Origin: Paracoccus kondratievae
Lineage (GTDB): Bacteria; Pseudomonadota; Alphaproteobacteria; Rhodobacterales; Rhodobacteraceae
Direction: 5' to 3'
Assembly (NCBI RefSeq): GCF_009301415.1
Contig: NZ_CP045073.1
Location: 620,001 to 684,000 of the forward strand
Length of the DNA stretch: 64,000 bases
Shown here: in pieces, positions 53,876-61,723 of the stretch
Layout of the letters: each line of letters opens with the position of its first letter
Numbering within the stretch: position 1 is the first letter of the stretch
Notes under the pieces: generated by a model
Told to the model about the DNA's origin: nothing
Seen by the model: the letters and a program-made list of their open reading frames with translations, nothing else
The model's database searches: none
Translations under genes and position numbers: made by a program

Positions 53876-54856
53876 CTATCTCTCCTCTGCAGGGGTAATC
53901 GCCGCTGGCTCTTCGGAAAAAAGTCGTCCGACTCCCACGCCCCTCACGCTCCCGCAATCTTCGCGCAGGAGGAACAGGGCGTCGAGCCCTTCTTTTCTTG
54001 CGAGTTCGGCTCCTTTCTCGAGACCGAGCACCATGAGCGCCGTCGCCCAGGCATCGGCCTCGGCACAGCTGCGGGCAACGACGGTGACGGAGGCCGGCGA
54101 TGCGATCAGCGGCGCACCGCGCCTCGGGTCCATTGTGTGCGACAGGCGGCGTCCCTGAACCTCGACCCAGTGGCGATAATCGCCGGAGGTGGCGACGGCG
54201 GCATCCTGCAGCGCGAGGATCGAATGCGGCGTCCGGCGTTCCGCGTCCGGCGCCTCGACCGCAATACTCCAGGCCTCGCCGTCAGGCCGGAGACCCATCG
54301 CGCGCATCTCGCCATCGATCCCGACGAGGGCGTCGGCGATCCCGTGATCGCGCAGGGTTTCGACCAGACGGTCCACGCCGTAGCCCTTGGCTATGCCGTT
54401 CAGATCCAGCGCTATGGGAGCGATCTTGCAGATGCGGTCGCCTTCGAACTCCAGAGCCTGATCCGCCGGGCGGCGCGGGGCTTTCATCGCGGCGCGGATG
54501 CCCTCGGGCGCGGCCGCCTTCGGCCCGAAACCCCAAGCCGTCACCGCGTCACCCATGCCGATGTCGAACGCGCCGCCGGATATGCGCCCGATCTTTAGGC
54601 CGAGGCGCAGTACCTCGGCGAGCCGCGCGGGAAGCGCGATCCATTCGCCCACCAGCGCCGCGTTGAGCCGCATCAGGTCGCTGTCGGGCTTCCAGGTCGA
54701 CATCTGTCCGTCCACTTCGTCCACGGCCGCCTGTAGCGCCGTGCGGATCGGCGCCGGGTCGAGAGCGGGCCCTGCGAAGAACAGCGCCGACCAGCGCGTG
54801 CCCATGGTCGGCCCGTTCAGGGCGATCCGCGCGCTCTCAGTAGACATCTTCGACAT
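53876..54856 (-). CDS. apbE: FAD:protein FMN transferase (ApbE)
   Basis: A 326-residue protein with the ApbE signatures NGPTMGTRWSALFF, FDIGMGDAVTAWGFG, ALDLNGIAKGYGVDRLV and HTMDPRRGAPL; metal-binding residues are in the last motifs. It attaches FMN to Thr/Ser of target proteins outside the cytoplasm. No clear signal peptide is present, which is unusual, so export could be by another start or route. The likely target is the DUF2271 protein two genes upstream. It overlaps the reductase gene by 20 bases. Confidence 0.92.
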   Translation of the reverse strand: MSKMSTESARIALNGPTMGTRWSALFFAGPALDPAPIRTALQAAVDEVDGQMSTWKPDSDLMRLNAALVGEWIALPARLAEVLRLGLKIGRISGGAFDIGMGDAVTAWGFGPKAAAPEGIRAAMKAPRRPADQALEFEGDRICKIAPIALDLNGIAKGYGVDRLVETLRDHGIADALVGIDGEMRAMGLRPDGEAWSIAVEAPDAERRTPHSILALQDAAVATSGDYRHWVEVQGRRLSHTMDPRRGAPLIASPASVTVVARSCAEADAWATALMVLGLEKGAELARKEGLDALFLLREDCGSVRGVGVGRLFSEEPAAITPAEER

Positions 54857-57044
54857 ACCGTCCCTCCGCCTTCAGTACCGCCGGTGTCAGCCCGGTCGGT
54901 GCGAGGATCTCGGCCAGCGCATCGGCCACGCCGGCCGCCATGTCGCGCCCGCCGCACACCATCACGCGCGCGCCGTTGCGGATGAGCTCTGCGACCTGAG
55001 TGGCCTCGCACCGCAGCGCGTCCTGCACGTAGTGGGGACGCGCCCCGCGTGAGACTGACGTGACAAGGCGGCTCAAACGCCCCTCGTCCTGCCATGTCGC
55101 CAGCTCCTCGCCGTAGAAGAAGTCGCTGTCGGGATGGCGCATGCCGAAGAACAGGTGGACGGGCCTACGGCGTGCGTTGCCGCGGACAATGCCCGCGAGC
55201 GGCCCGACGCCGGTCCCTGCGCCGATCAGGATCAGCGGCGCACGGCTCCGGCCCGGACGGAAACCGGGGTTGGGGCGCAGGAAAGCGCTCACCGTCTCGC
55301 CCGGCTCCAGCGCCGTGAGCTGGCCCGAGCAGAGGCCGCCTGGGTGCCTCTTGACCACGATTTCGATGAAGCCGTCGCGGCGCCCAGAGGCGAGCGAATA
55401 GAGCCGCGGGACGGACCCGCCTTCGGGCAGAATGCCGATCAGGTCTCCCGCTTGGAACCGTGCGAACCCGCCCCCGAGCAGCCGTTGCCAGAGCGAGACG
55501 CGGGGAAGCGCGAAGCGGAGGATCGCCGTCGGGGCCTGCACCTCGGCGCCGTAGTCGCGGCGCGAGACAAGGGTCAGCGTCTCGCTGGTGGGCAGGACGG
55601 GCTGGTGCGACAATTCCAGTGCAATGCCGAGCACGTCTCCAAGCGCACGACCCCAGCGGGCGAAATCCTGCGGCGATTGCCGGTCGATGGTGTCGAGAGC
55701 CAGCAGTTCGGGCCAGCCCTTCGCCTGCGCCGCTGCCGCGACGTCCCTGGCGAAGGCGCAATAGGCCGGAAAGCTCCGGTCGCCGAAGCCGAGTACCGCG
55801 AGAGGGATGTTCGGCGCGCGGTCGGAAGCGTTCAGCCGGTCGAGAAAGCCTTTCGCCGACGCGGACGCCGCCCCGTCGCCATAGGTCGCGGCGAGCAGGA
55901 TGATCCGCTGGGCGCTAGTGTAGCGCTCCGGCGTGAAGGCCGACATCGGGCCGACATGGACGCTCTGCCCGGCTTCTGTCAGTGCGGCCTGCAAGGTCGC
56001 GGCGAAGCCCCAGGTGCTGCCGCCCTCGCTGCCGACGAGCAGGATCGTCTCGGCGCGACCGGCGGGCTGATTGCCCCGGATGCGCGGCCGACCGCGTCGC
56101 CCGGCGAGCCAGACCAGGACGCCGGTCGCGCCCATCGCGGGCACGCCGAGCGCCATGAGCCCGAGCACGAGGCCGAGCGTCGCCGCGCCCTGTCCGGTGT
56201 GCAGCATGTAGATCGTTTCCGAGACGCGTTCCCACCCCGTGAGGTCGGCCCAGGCCAGCAACGCCCCGTCGCCCTGATCGAGGTATCCGGTTCCCCGGTC
56301 CGTCTTGAGCGTGAACACGTCCGTCGCATCGCCGGGATAGGGAAAGCTCAGCTCGCGCAGTTCGGCGACGGGCGTCTGCTGCAGCGTGGGCATCCGGTCC
56401 AGCGCGAACCCCGTCTCTCCACTGACTTCGGTCGGGGCGGCCGCTATGGCGCCTCCATCCGGCAGGAGATCGAAGGTAGACGCAGTCATCCAGAGGGCGG
56501 TCGTGGAGGACAGAACAAGGCCGACGACGGCGATCCGGGCGATCTCGACGTGCAGCCTGCCCGCGAGCGGACCACGCAAGCGCGCGAACCAGTGCCGCCA
56601 GCCGCCCGCCCGCCGCACGACAAGCGCGGCGCCGGAGAGCGAGAGGACGAGCATGGCGGCAGCCCCTGCAGCCATTGCGATGCGGCCGCCATCCCCGAGG
56701 AACAGCGACCGGTGCAGGTTGGTGAGCCAGCGTTCGGCCTGGTTCGGGTCGGCCGAGGCCACGCCTTCACCCGTCGCCGGGTCGATCACGGCGGCGCCCG
56801 GCGCGCCCTGATCGAACCAGTAGGCGGTGATCCGGCCCGAGGGCGCGCGCCGGATCTGCTCGACGCCCGGATAGATGGCCTGGATGCGGTCCGCGAGAGC
56901 GGCGACGGTCAGTCCGGCTTCCGCCTGCGGCGCGGCGATGCGCTCGGCCGCAGGGAAGACCGACAGAGCCGCGCCGCTCAGGCTCAGGATGGTGACGAGC
57001 GCGAGGGCCAGAAGACCCGGCCAGCGATGGAGTGCACGGATCAT
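54837..57044 (-). CDS. PepSY-flavodoxin-ferredoxin reductase fusion (membrane flavoreductase)
   Basis: A 735-residue protein. Residues 1-375 form a PepSY-TM-like membrane unit (MIRALHRWPGLLALALVTI, several helices and two PepSY repeats). A flavodoxin domain follows (ILLVGSEGGSTWGFAATLQ ... YGDGAASASA), then an FNR-type domain with FAD/NADPH binding (PRLYSLASGRRDGFIE; ILIGAGTGVGPLAGIV; VMVCGGRDMAAGVADAL). It should carry electrons from NADPH across the membrane to extracellular acceptors such as Fe(III)-chelates or the flavinylated DUF2271 protein. Confidence 0.88.
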   Translation of the reverse strand: MIRALHRWPGLLALALVTILSLSGAALSVFPAAERIAAPQAEAGLTVAALADRIQAIYPGVEQIRRAPSGRITAYWFDQGAPGAAVIDPATGEGVASADPNQAERWLTNLHRSLFLGDGGRIAMAAGAAAMLVLSLSGAALVVRRAGGWRHWFARLRGPLAGRLHVEIARIAVVGLVLSSTTALWMTASTFDLLPDGGAIAAAPTEVSGETGFALDRMPTLQQTPVAELRELSFPYPGDATDVFTLKTDRGTGYLDQGDGALLAWADLTGWERVSETIYMLHTGQGAATLGLVLGLMALGVPAMGATGVLVWLAGRRGRPRIRGNQPAGRAETILLVGSEGGSTWGFAATLQAALTEAGQSVHVGPMSAFTPERYTSAQRIILLAATYGDGAASASAKGFLDRLNASDRAPNIPLAVLGFGDRSFPAYCAFARDVAAAAQAKGWPELLALDTIDRQSPQDFARWGRALGDVLGIALELSHQPVLPTSETLTLVSRRDYGAEVQAPTAILRFALPRVSLWQRLLGGGFARFQAGDLIGILPEGGSVPRLYSLASGRRDGFIEIVVKRHPGGLCSGQLTALEPGETVSAFLRPNPGFRPGRSRAPLILIGAGTGVGPLAGIVRGNARRRPVHLFFGMRHPDSDFFYGEELATWQDEGRLSRLVTSVSRGARPHYVQDALRCEATQVAELIRNGARVMVCGGRDMAAGVADALAEILAPTGLTPAVLKAEGRYVEDVY

Positions 57045-57055
57045 GGCCCCGCTCC

Positions 57056-57526
57056 TCACATGTCGTAGGCGAAGCTGGCGATGTACCGGCGCCCGGTCAC
57101 CGGCGTGCCCGCGCCATCGGTCGTGAGCGGGACGGCCACCTCGTTCGGGCTGTCGCGCATGTCCTCGACGGCCGCGTCGATGTGGAGCGTGTAGCCCGCG
57201 TCGAACAGCGCGTCGGCGAGGTCGAGCGTGATCTCGAGCGTGCGGCCCGCGCCGACGCTGGCGCCGGTGATGCCGTTTACCTGCGCGGTGTCGCCGCCGG
57301 TGGCGCGGTACCAGTCGCTCAGGTGCTCGTAGTACTTGGATTTGCCGCCGGCCATCCACAAGCTGCCGACATAGGCGCCGGAGGTGTCGGTGACGTAGAG
57401 CGCGAGATAGGCCCCGTCGCCGCCGTAATTGTTGAGGGTCGTGGTCAGGGTCACCGGCCGCGCCATGGCGAGGCCAGGAAGCGTCAGCGCCGTGGTCAGC
57501 GCGAGCGTTGCGAGAAGCGATTTCAT
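57056..57526 (-). CDS. DUF2271 secreted protein with ApbE flavinylation motif
   Basis: A 156-residue protein with a signal peptide (MKSLLATLALTTALTLPGLA, cleavage after MA). The mature domain is beta-rich. Residues 84-90 read NGITGAS, which fits the FMN attachment motif (D/N)-x-x-(S/T)-G-A-(S/T) recognised by ApbE, whose gene is in this operon. It is therefore probably a periplasmic FMN-carrying electron carrier for the PepSY-flavoreductase. Confidence 0.85.
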   Translation of the reverse strand: MKSLLATLALTTALTLPGLAMARPVTLTTTLNNYGGDGAYLALYVTDTSGAYVGSLWMAGGKSKYYEHLSDWYRATGGDTAQVNGITGASVGAGRTLEITLDLADALFDAGYTLHIDAAVEDMRDSPNEVAVPLTTDGAGTPVTGRRYIASFAYDM

Positions 57527-57563
57527 CGTGATGATCCTAGTTCGGAGGGGGCTTCGGAGCGGT

Positions 57564-57938
57564 TCAGTTCACCTGAACCTGCGGAGGTGCGCCGTTCCCG
57601 AAGAGACCGTTCTGCGGCGGGGCGACCGTGCCGGCGGGCGCGGGATTGCGAGCGGCACCGCTGCAATCGTCGTCGTCGTCATCGTCGTCGCAGTCGTCGT
57701 CATCGTCATCGTCGTCGTCATCGTCGTGGCCGCGACGCGAGCCGTCCCGCCAGCGGTCGTCGTCGTCGTCATCGTCGCTTGCGAGAACGAGCGGCATGGC
57801 TTGCGATGAGTCATCGAAGAGCGCGGCAATGGGCCGAAGGACGCTATCGGCCGGGGCTTGCATCGCACTCCAGGCGGGGACGCCGATTGCGGCGGTCAGC
57901 GCCGTGGACGCGACCAGAAGTGTCAGGGTCTTTTTCAT
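57564..57938 (-). CDS. Secreted poly-aspartate protein
   Basis: A 124-residue protein with a signal peptide (MKKTLTLLVASTALTAAIG, cleavage near residue 25). Three Asp tracts follow: residues 55-61 (seven Asp), 72-82 (eleven) and 84-91 (eight), with Cys83 and Cys92 beside them and a Pro/Asn-rich tail. Such tracts bind Ca or Fe ions; the small PepSY protein of the next transcript also ends in Asp/Glu. A metal-binding periplasmic or surface protein is likely. Length of the tracts may vary by slippage. Confidence 0.75.
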   Translation of the reverse strand: MKKTLTLLVASTALTAAIGVPAWSAMQAPADSVLRPIAALFDDSSQAMPLVLASDDDDDDDRWRDGSRRGHDDDDDDDDDDDCDDDDDDDDCSGAARNPAPAGTVAPPQNGLFGNGAPPQVQVN

Positions 57939-58015
57939 GGCAGGGTCTCCTTTCGTCTGCTGAGGACAATCTGGAGACGCGACCTGAGGGCTTCCTGACG
58001 CGGCAGCGATTCCCG

Positions 58016-58032
58016 CTTCAGCTTGCCGTCAG
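58016..58032 (+). promoter_or_regulatory. CTTCAG-N6-GTCAG motif upstream of the poly-Asp gene
   Basis: The motif lies 78 bases before the start at 57938 and matches two copies in the divergent region at 59180-59228. It is a candidate binding site for the response regulator encoded at 59273. Confidence 0.5.
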
Positions 58033-58051
58033 GAAGAGAGCGGCTTCGGAC

Positions 58052-58092
58052 GGAAAAAGGCCCCGCCCGTGAGAGCGAGGCCAGGCGGGGCC
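58052..58092 (-). terminator. Rho-independent terminator after the cytochrome b gene
   Basis: A perfect 9-bp stem GGCCCCGCC/GGCGGGGCC, 16-base loop, followed on the minus strand by TTTTT. It separates the PepSY-cytochrome transcript from the poly-Asp transcript. Confidence 0.85.
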
Positions 58093-58124
58093 GAAGGGAC
58101 CGTCGGCCTTGAGTATGGGTGCCG

Positions 58125-58796
58125 TTAGGCGATGTCGCCGGGACCGGGTCCGCGCTTGTCGCCCGTCACCATGGCGCGCGCCAGGTTCTCGTGGTGCCGG
58201 AAGGAGGCCAGCACGACGCCGCCCACATGCAGCGCGGCCAGCAGCAGCATCAGGTTGGCAAGCGTCTCATGGACCTCCTTCAGCGGTCCCTCGACCTCGC
58301 CCCGCGCGCCATACTCCCGCTCGTCGCCGTCGTCGTCGGCCCAGGCGGGCGCCACGATGGCGGGCATGGACGGAAGCATCGCCAGACGGGCTTCGTCCTC
58401 CATGAGCCAGCCGGTGAAAGCCGTCCCCGACAGCGTGACCAGCAGCGCCACGACCATCGCCGCGCCCGCCGGGTTGTGGCCGAGGTAGCGCCGCTCGCGT
58501 CCGCGGGTCATGTCCCCGAGATAGGCCAGCGTTTCGCCGGGGCCTTTCAGGAACTGGGCGAAGCGCGCGTAGCGACTGCCGACGAGGCCCCAGACCAGCC
58601 GGAAGGCGACAAGTCCGGCGACGGTGTAGCCTGCGAACTCGTGGACAGGTTGCAGCTCGTCCGCAGTCAGCCATGCGGTCGCGAAGGCCGCGACCAGACC
58701 CCAATGGAAGACCCGGACCAGCGGATCCCAGACACGGACCTTGCTGCTCGGCCCCGTGCTCATCTCTGGCGCTTGGTGTGAGATTGCGTCAGTCAT
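58125..58796 (-). CDS. Cytochrome b561-type membrane protein
   Basis: A 223-residue protein with four helices, beginning after a short N-terminus KVRVWDPLVRVFHWGLVAAF. Conserved His residues (HW, VHEFAGYTVAGLVAF, NLMLLLAALHVGGVVLAS) are placed to bind two b hemes. It belongs to the Ni/Fe-hydrogenase b/thiosulfate reductase b type. An acidic loop (ADDDGDERE) faces outside. It overlaps the PepSY gene by 8 bases and may take electrons from quinol or supply the flavoreductase system. Confidence 0.9.
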   Translation of the reverse strand: MTDAISHQAPEMSTGPSSKVRVWDPLVRVFHWGLVAAFATAWLTADELQPVHEFAGYTVAGLVAFRLVWGLVGSRYARFAQFLKGPGETLAYLGDMTRGRERRYLGHNPAGAAMVVALLVTLSGTAFTGWLMEDEARLAMLPSMPAIVAPAWADDDGDEREYGARGEVEGPLKEVHETLANLMLLLAALHVGGVVLASFRHHENLARAMVTGDKRGPGPGDIA

Positions 58797-59109
58797 CGTC
58801 GCCTCCTTCGCGATCCCGGCGGGGGCGATCGTCGTCGTCCTCGTCCTCGTATTCGAACTCGATCACCTGGAGCGTCGCCGGATGAACGGTCACCTCGATC
58901 CGGCGCCCCTCGGCGTCGCGGCCGTCGATCTCGTAGCAGCCGTCGTCGATCTTGATCCGGCGCACCGTCCAGCCGTTTTCCTCGGCCAATCGGGCAACGG
59001 CGTCGCGCGGCTGCCAGTCGGCCATCGGCACGAAGCAGTCGTCGTCCGCCAGCGCGACACCGGCCGGGACGACCGCGAGAAAGCCGAGAATTGTCAATGT
59101 CTTCTTCAT
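58789..59109 (-). CDS. Small secreted PepSY-domain protein with acidic tail
   Basis: A 106-residue protein with a signal peptide (MKKTLTILGFLAVVPAGVALA). One PepSY domain follows (NGWTVRRIKIDDGCYEIDGR ... VHPATLQVIEFEYED). The tail contains EDEDDDDRPRRDREGGDDD. Single PepSY proteins are frequent partners of two-component systems such as the one encoded divergently. Two Cys residues could form a disulfide. Confidence 0.85.
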   Translation of the reverse strand: MKKTLTILGFLAVVPAGVALADDDCFVPMADWQPRDAVARLAEENGWTVRRIKIDDGCYEIDGRDAEGRRIEVTVHPATLQVIEFEYEDEDDDDRPRRDREGGDDD

Positions 59110-59123
59110 GGGCCAAACTCCTC

Positions 59124-59161
59124 GCTGCGGCCATCTTGACGAGCTGCGGCCATCTTGACGA
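59124..59161. repeat. 19-bp perfect tandem repeat before the PepSY gene
   Basis: GCTGCGGCCATCTTGACGA occurs twice without gap in the 5' region of the small PepSY gene, 15 bases from its ATG. It may duplicate part of the promoter or ribosome site region. Confidence 0.7.
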
Positions 59162-59179
59162 AATTCATGCGCGGCGAAG

Positions 59180-59228
59180 CTGACGGCAGCCTGAAGGGAC
59201 GCAACCACCCGCTTCAGCTTCGTGTCAG
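59180..59228. promoter_or_regulatory. Inverted pair of CTTCAG-N6-GTCAG motifs in the divergent regulator region
   Basis: One copy on the minus strand (59180-59196) faces one on the plus strand (59212-59228), between the PepSY gene and the response regulator gene. With the copy at 58016-58032 it forms three sites in the two promoter regions of the cluster. Likely bound by the OmpR-type regulator, with autoregulation. Confidence 0.55.
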
Positions 59229-59272
59229 CCAGACGGATCATGGAGGGTCATCGGAAGAGGACGGGAACGAGC

Positions 59273-59932
59273 ATGCGCATCCTGCTGATCGAGGACGACA
59301 CGGTGCTTGGCGCGGCGGTGCGCGACCAGATCGCGGCCGATGGGCAGTCGGTCGATTGGGTGATGCGCCTCGATGCGGCCGGCGACGCTGCGAAATCCGC
59401 GACCTACGACATGATCCTGCTCGACCTGATGCTGCCGGACGGGCGCGGGATCGGCTTCCTGAAGAGCCTGCGCGCGCGCGGAGACGTGACGCCGGTTATC
59501 ATCCTGACCGCGCTCGACCAGGTGTCGGATCGGATCGAGGGACTGAACGCGGGCGCCGACGACTATCTCGTGAAGCCCTTCGATCTCGCTGAGTTGTCTG
59601 CGCGGATCGGGTCGGTCGCCCGACGCTACAGCGGCAATCCGAACCCCATCGTGACCCACGGGCCGCTCGAAATCGACCTCGCCGCGCGCAGCGTGCACCG
59701 CGACGGCAAGCCCGTTGCCCTAACGGCGCGGGAATGGGCGCTCTTCGAGGCCTTTCTCGCGCGTCCCGGTCAACTCCTGTCCAAGGCACAGCTGGAGGAG
59801 AAGCTTTACGCCTTCGACGCGGAGGTGGAGAGCAACACCATCGAGGTCCATGTAAGCCGCCTGCGCAAGAAGCTGGGAACGTCGGTCATCGAGACCGAGC
59901 GCGGCATGGGCTACAGGCTGGGCCGTCCATGA
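59273..59932 (+). CDS. OmpR/QseB-type response regulator
   Basis: A 219-residue protein. The receiver starts MRILLIEDDTVLGAAV, phospho-Asp in MILLDLMLPDGRGIG, Lys in DDYLVKPFDLAEL. The winged helix is VALTAREWALFEAFLARPGQ and SNTIEVHVSRLRKKLG. ATG 59273 places the start at the receiver fold; upstream Met at 59222 is less likely. Coupled to the kinase by ATGA. Probably controls the PepSY/ApbE cluster. Confidence 0.93.
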   Translation: MRILLIEDDTVLGAAVRDQIAADGQSVDWVMRLDAAGDAAKSATYDMILLDLMLPDGRGIGFLKSLRARGDVTPVIILTALDQVSDRIEGLNAGADDYLVKPFDLAELSARIGSVARRYSGNPNPIVTHGPLEIDLAARSVHRDGKPVALTAREWALFEAFLARPGQLLSKAQLEEKLYAFDAEVESNTIEVHVSRLRKKLGTSVIETERGMGYRLGRP

Positions 59933-61287
59933 GATGGCCCGCGAGCCTTCAGGGCCGACTCGGCCTGTCGCTCGGCCTGGCGCTGACGGTGCTGTGGCTG
60001 CTCGCTGCGACGGTGACGGCCGTGATCGTCCGGGGCGAGTTGGACGAGGTCTTTGACAGCGTCCTGCAGGAGACTGCGGAACGCATCCTCCCGCTGGCGG
60101 TGACCGATATCGTGGGCCGCGAAGATCAGGGTATCACGCAGCGGCTCGCGCCGATCCGGGAGCATGACGAGTTCTTCACCTACCTCGTGCGGGATGCCGA
60201 GGGGCGCATTCTGCTGCAATCCCACGCGGCCGACCCGGCGGTATTCCCGCCCTGGGACGGACCCGGGTTCCGTCAGACCGCCACCCACCGGTTCTACAGC
60301 GACGCAGCGCTTCAGGACACGATCCGGATCACCGTGGCCGAGCCGCTGGCCCATCGCGCGTCGGTCGCGCGTGAGATCCAGATGGGCCTCGGCCTGCCGC
60401 TGCTCATTGTGCTGCCGATCGCTCTGGGGGCGATCATTCTTGCCGTTCGCTTCAGCCTTGATCCGCTGCGCCGGTTCCGTGCTCGGCTGGAGGCGCGCGG
60501 CGCCCGCGACCTGTCGGAGGTTCCTGCCAACGATCTGCCGACGGAGATTGGTCCACTGGCGAAGACGCTCAACGGCCTTCTGGCCCGCTTGCGCGAGTCG
60601 TTCGAGGCCGAGCGCAGCTTTGCTGCGAACGCGGCCCACGAGTTGAGAACGCCACTGGCCGGCGCAATCGCTCAGGCGCAGCGGCTGAGGGCGGAGACGC
60701 AGGAGCCGGCCACCGAAGCGCGTGCCGCCGAAATCGAGGCGACGCTCAAGCGCCTGACCCGGCTTTCCGAACGCCTCATGCAGCTTGCGCGGGCCGAAGG
60801 CGGGCGGTTGCGGATGGACCGGAGCGGGGACCTGATGGCGGTCGCCCGCGTGGTGGTGGACGATCTTGAGCGCGCCAGCACGAAGGACCGCATCGCGCTG
60901 ACGCTGCCGAGTACAGCCGTCATGTCCGACATCGACCCCGACGCCTTCGCCATCCTGTGCCGCAACCTCGTGGAAAACGCGCTCCGGCACGGAGCCCAAA
61001 ACACGACGGTCGACGTCACGTTGACCCCGGACGGGCTGCTTTCTGTCGCGAACGACGGCCCGGTCCTGCCACGCGACACCCTCGACCGCCTCACGGCGCG
61101 CTTCGAAAGGGCGAACGCGAATACCGACGGCAGCGGGCTCGGCTTGGCTATCGTTGCCGCCATTGCTGACCGGATCGGCAGCTCGCTCGTTCTGGAGTCG
61201 CCACGTCCGGGAGCATCATCCGGTTTCCAGGCGTCGATCCGGTTGCCAACTGAAGTCCCGGACACCACTGCGAGGCGCGACGCGTAG
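59929..61287 (+). CDS. Sensor histidine kinase (QseC-like)
   Basis: A 452-residue protein with a membrane helix at residues about 8-35, a periplasmic domain, a second helix (about 158-180) and a HAMP region. The phospho-acceptor box is AANAAHELRTPLAGAIAQ, and the ATPase has NLVENALRHGAQ, SVANDGPVL and GSGLGLAIVAAIADR. The last 15 residues are non-conserved. The 21 bases to the next frame mark the join to the phage module. Confidence 0.93.
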   Translation: MRWPASLQGRLGLSLGLALTVLWLLAATVTAVIVRGELDEVFDSVLQETAERILPLAVTDIVGREDQGITQRLAPIREHDEFFTYLVRDAEGRILLQSHAADPAVFPPWDGPGFRQTATHRFYSDAALQDTIRITVAEPLAHRASVAREIQMGLGLPLLIVLPIALGAIILAVRFSLDPLRRFRARLEARGARDLSEVPANDLPTEIGPLAKTLNGLLARLRESFEAERSFAANAAHELRTPLAGAIAQAQRLRAETQEPATEARAAEIEATLKRLTRLSERLMQLARAEGGRLRMDRSGDLMAVARVVVDDLERASTKDRIALTLPSTAVMSDIDPDAFAILCRNLVENALRHGAQNTTVDVTLTPDGLLSVANDGPVLPRDTLDRLTARFERANANTDGSGLGLAIVAAIADRIGSSLVLESPRPGASSGFQASIRLPTEVPDTTARRDA

Positions 61288-61308
61288 AAGGAGACGAGTG
61301 CCGGAACA

Positions 61309-61557
61309 TCAGCAAACCCGCGCTTGCTCCCGCATCACGTCATAGTCGCTCAGCATCTCCGCTATCGCAGAGCCTTCCGACAGCAGGGCCAGTTCCTCGG
61401 CTGCCCGCGCCTGGAACTCCCGGCCATACTCGACCACGGGCGGGCACGTCGCGTGCCTGCCGGCGTCAGAACGAACCGTCCCGCAGCCGTTCAGCAAGCT
61501 CGTGGTGATCGCGAGGACGGCGAGCCGCCGCTTCCAGCATCCGGCGTTGGACGTCAT
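61309..61557 (-). CDS. Rz1-like outer-membrane spanin lipoprotein
   Basis: An 82-residue protein, MTSNAGCWKRRLAVLAITTS, with a lipobox LLNGC (lipidated Cys at about residue 25). The start lies inside the Rz-like gene in another frame. A nested Rz1 inside Rz is the classical spanin arrangement, which joins inner and outer membranes at lysis. It ends 22 bases from the kinase stop. Confidence 0.75.
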   Translation of the reverse strand: MTSNAGCWKRRLAVLAITTSLLNGCGTVRSDAGRHATCPPVVEYGREFQARAAEELALLSEGSAIAEMLSDYDVMREQARVC

Positions 61558-61723
61558 TGGTCTTCTCCGAGGTTTCGAGGCGTTCGGCGAGGCGGCCAGC
61601 ACGCTCGCCGGACCGCCGAAGCGCAAACAGGAACAGGAGTACTGCCAGCGCGATGGCGCCGTAGCGCAAAGCCGCCCGAATCCACGGGCTGGCGGCGAAC
61701 CCGGTGAGGAGAGTGGTGATCAT
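61466..61723 (-). CDS. Rz-like inner-membrane spanin
   Basis: An 85-residue protein, MITTLLTGFAASPWIRAALR. One membrane helix (AIALAVLLFLFALRR) is followed by a charged helical periplasmic part (AGRLAERLETSEKTNDVQRR). Coupled to the endolysin gene by overlap; contains the start of the Rz1 frame. It is one half of a spanin pair. Confidence 0.78.
   Translation of the reverse strand: MITTLLTGFAASPWIRAALRYGAIALAVLLFLFALRRSGERAGRLAERLETSEKTNDVQRRMLEAAARRPRDHHELAERLRDGSF

Noticed and set aside
57628..57963. Plus-strand poly-Ser frame opposite the poly-Asp gene
   Set aside because: It is the mirror of GAC/GAT repeats; the minus-strand frame has a signal peptide and operon context, this one has neither.
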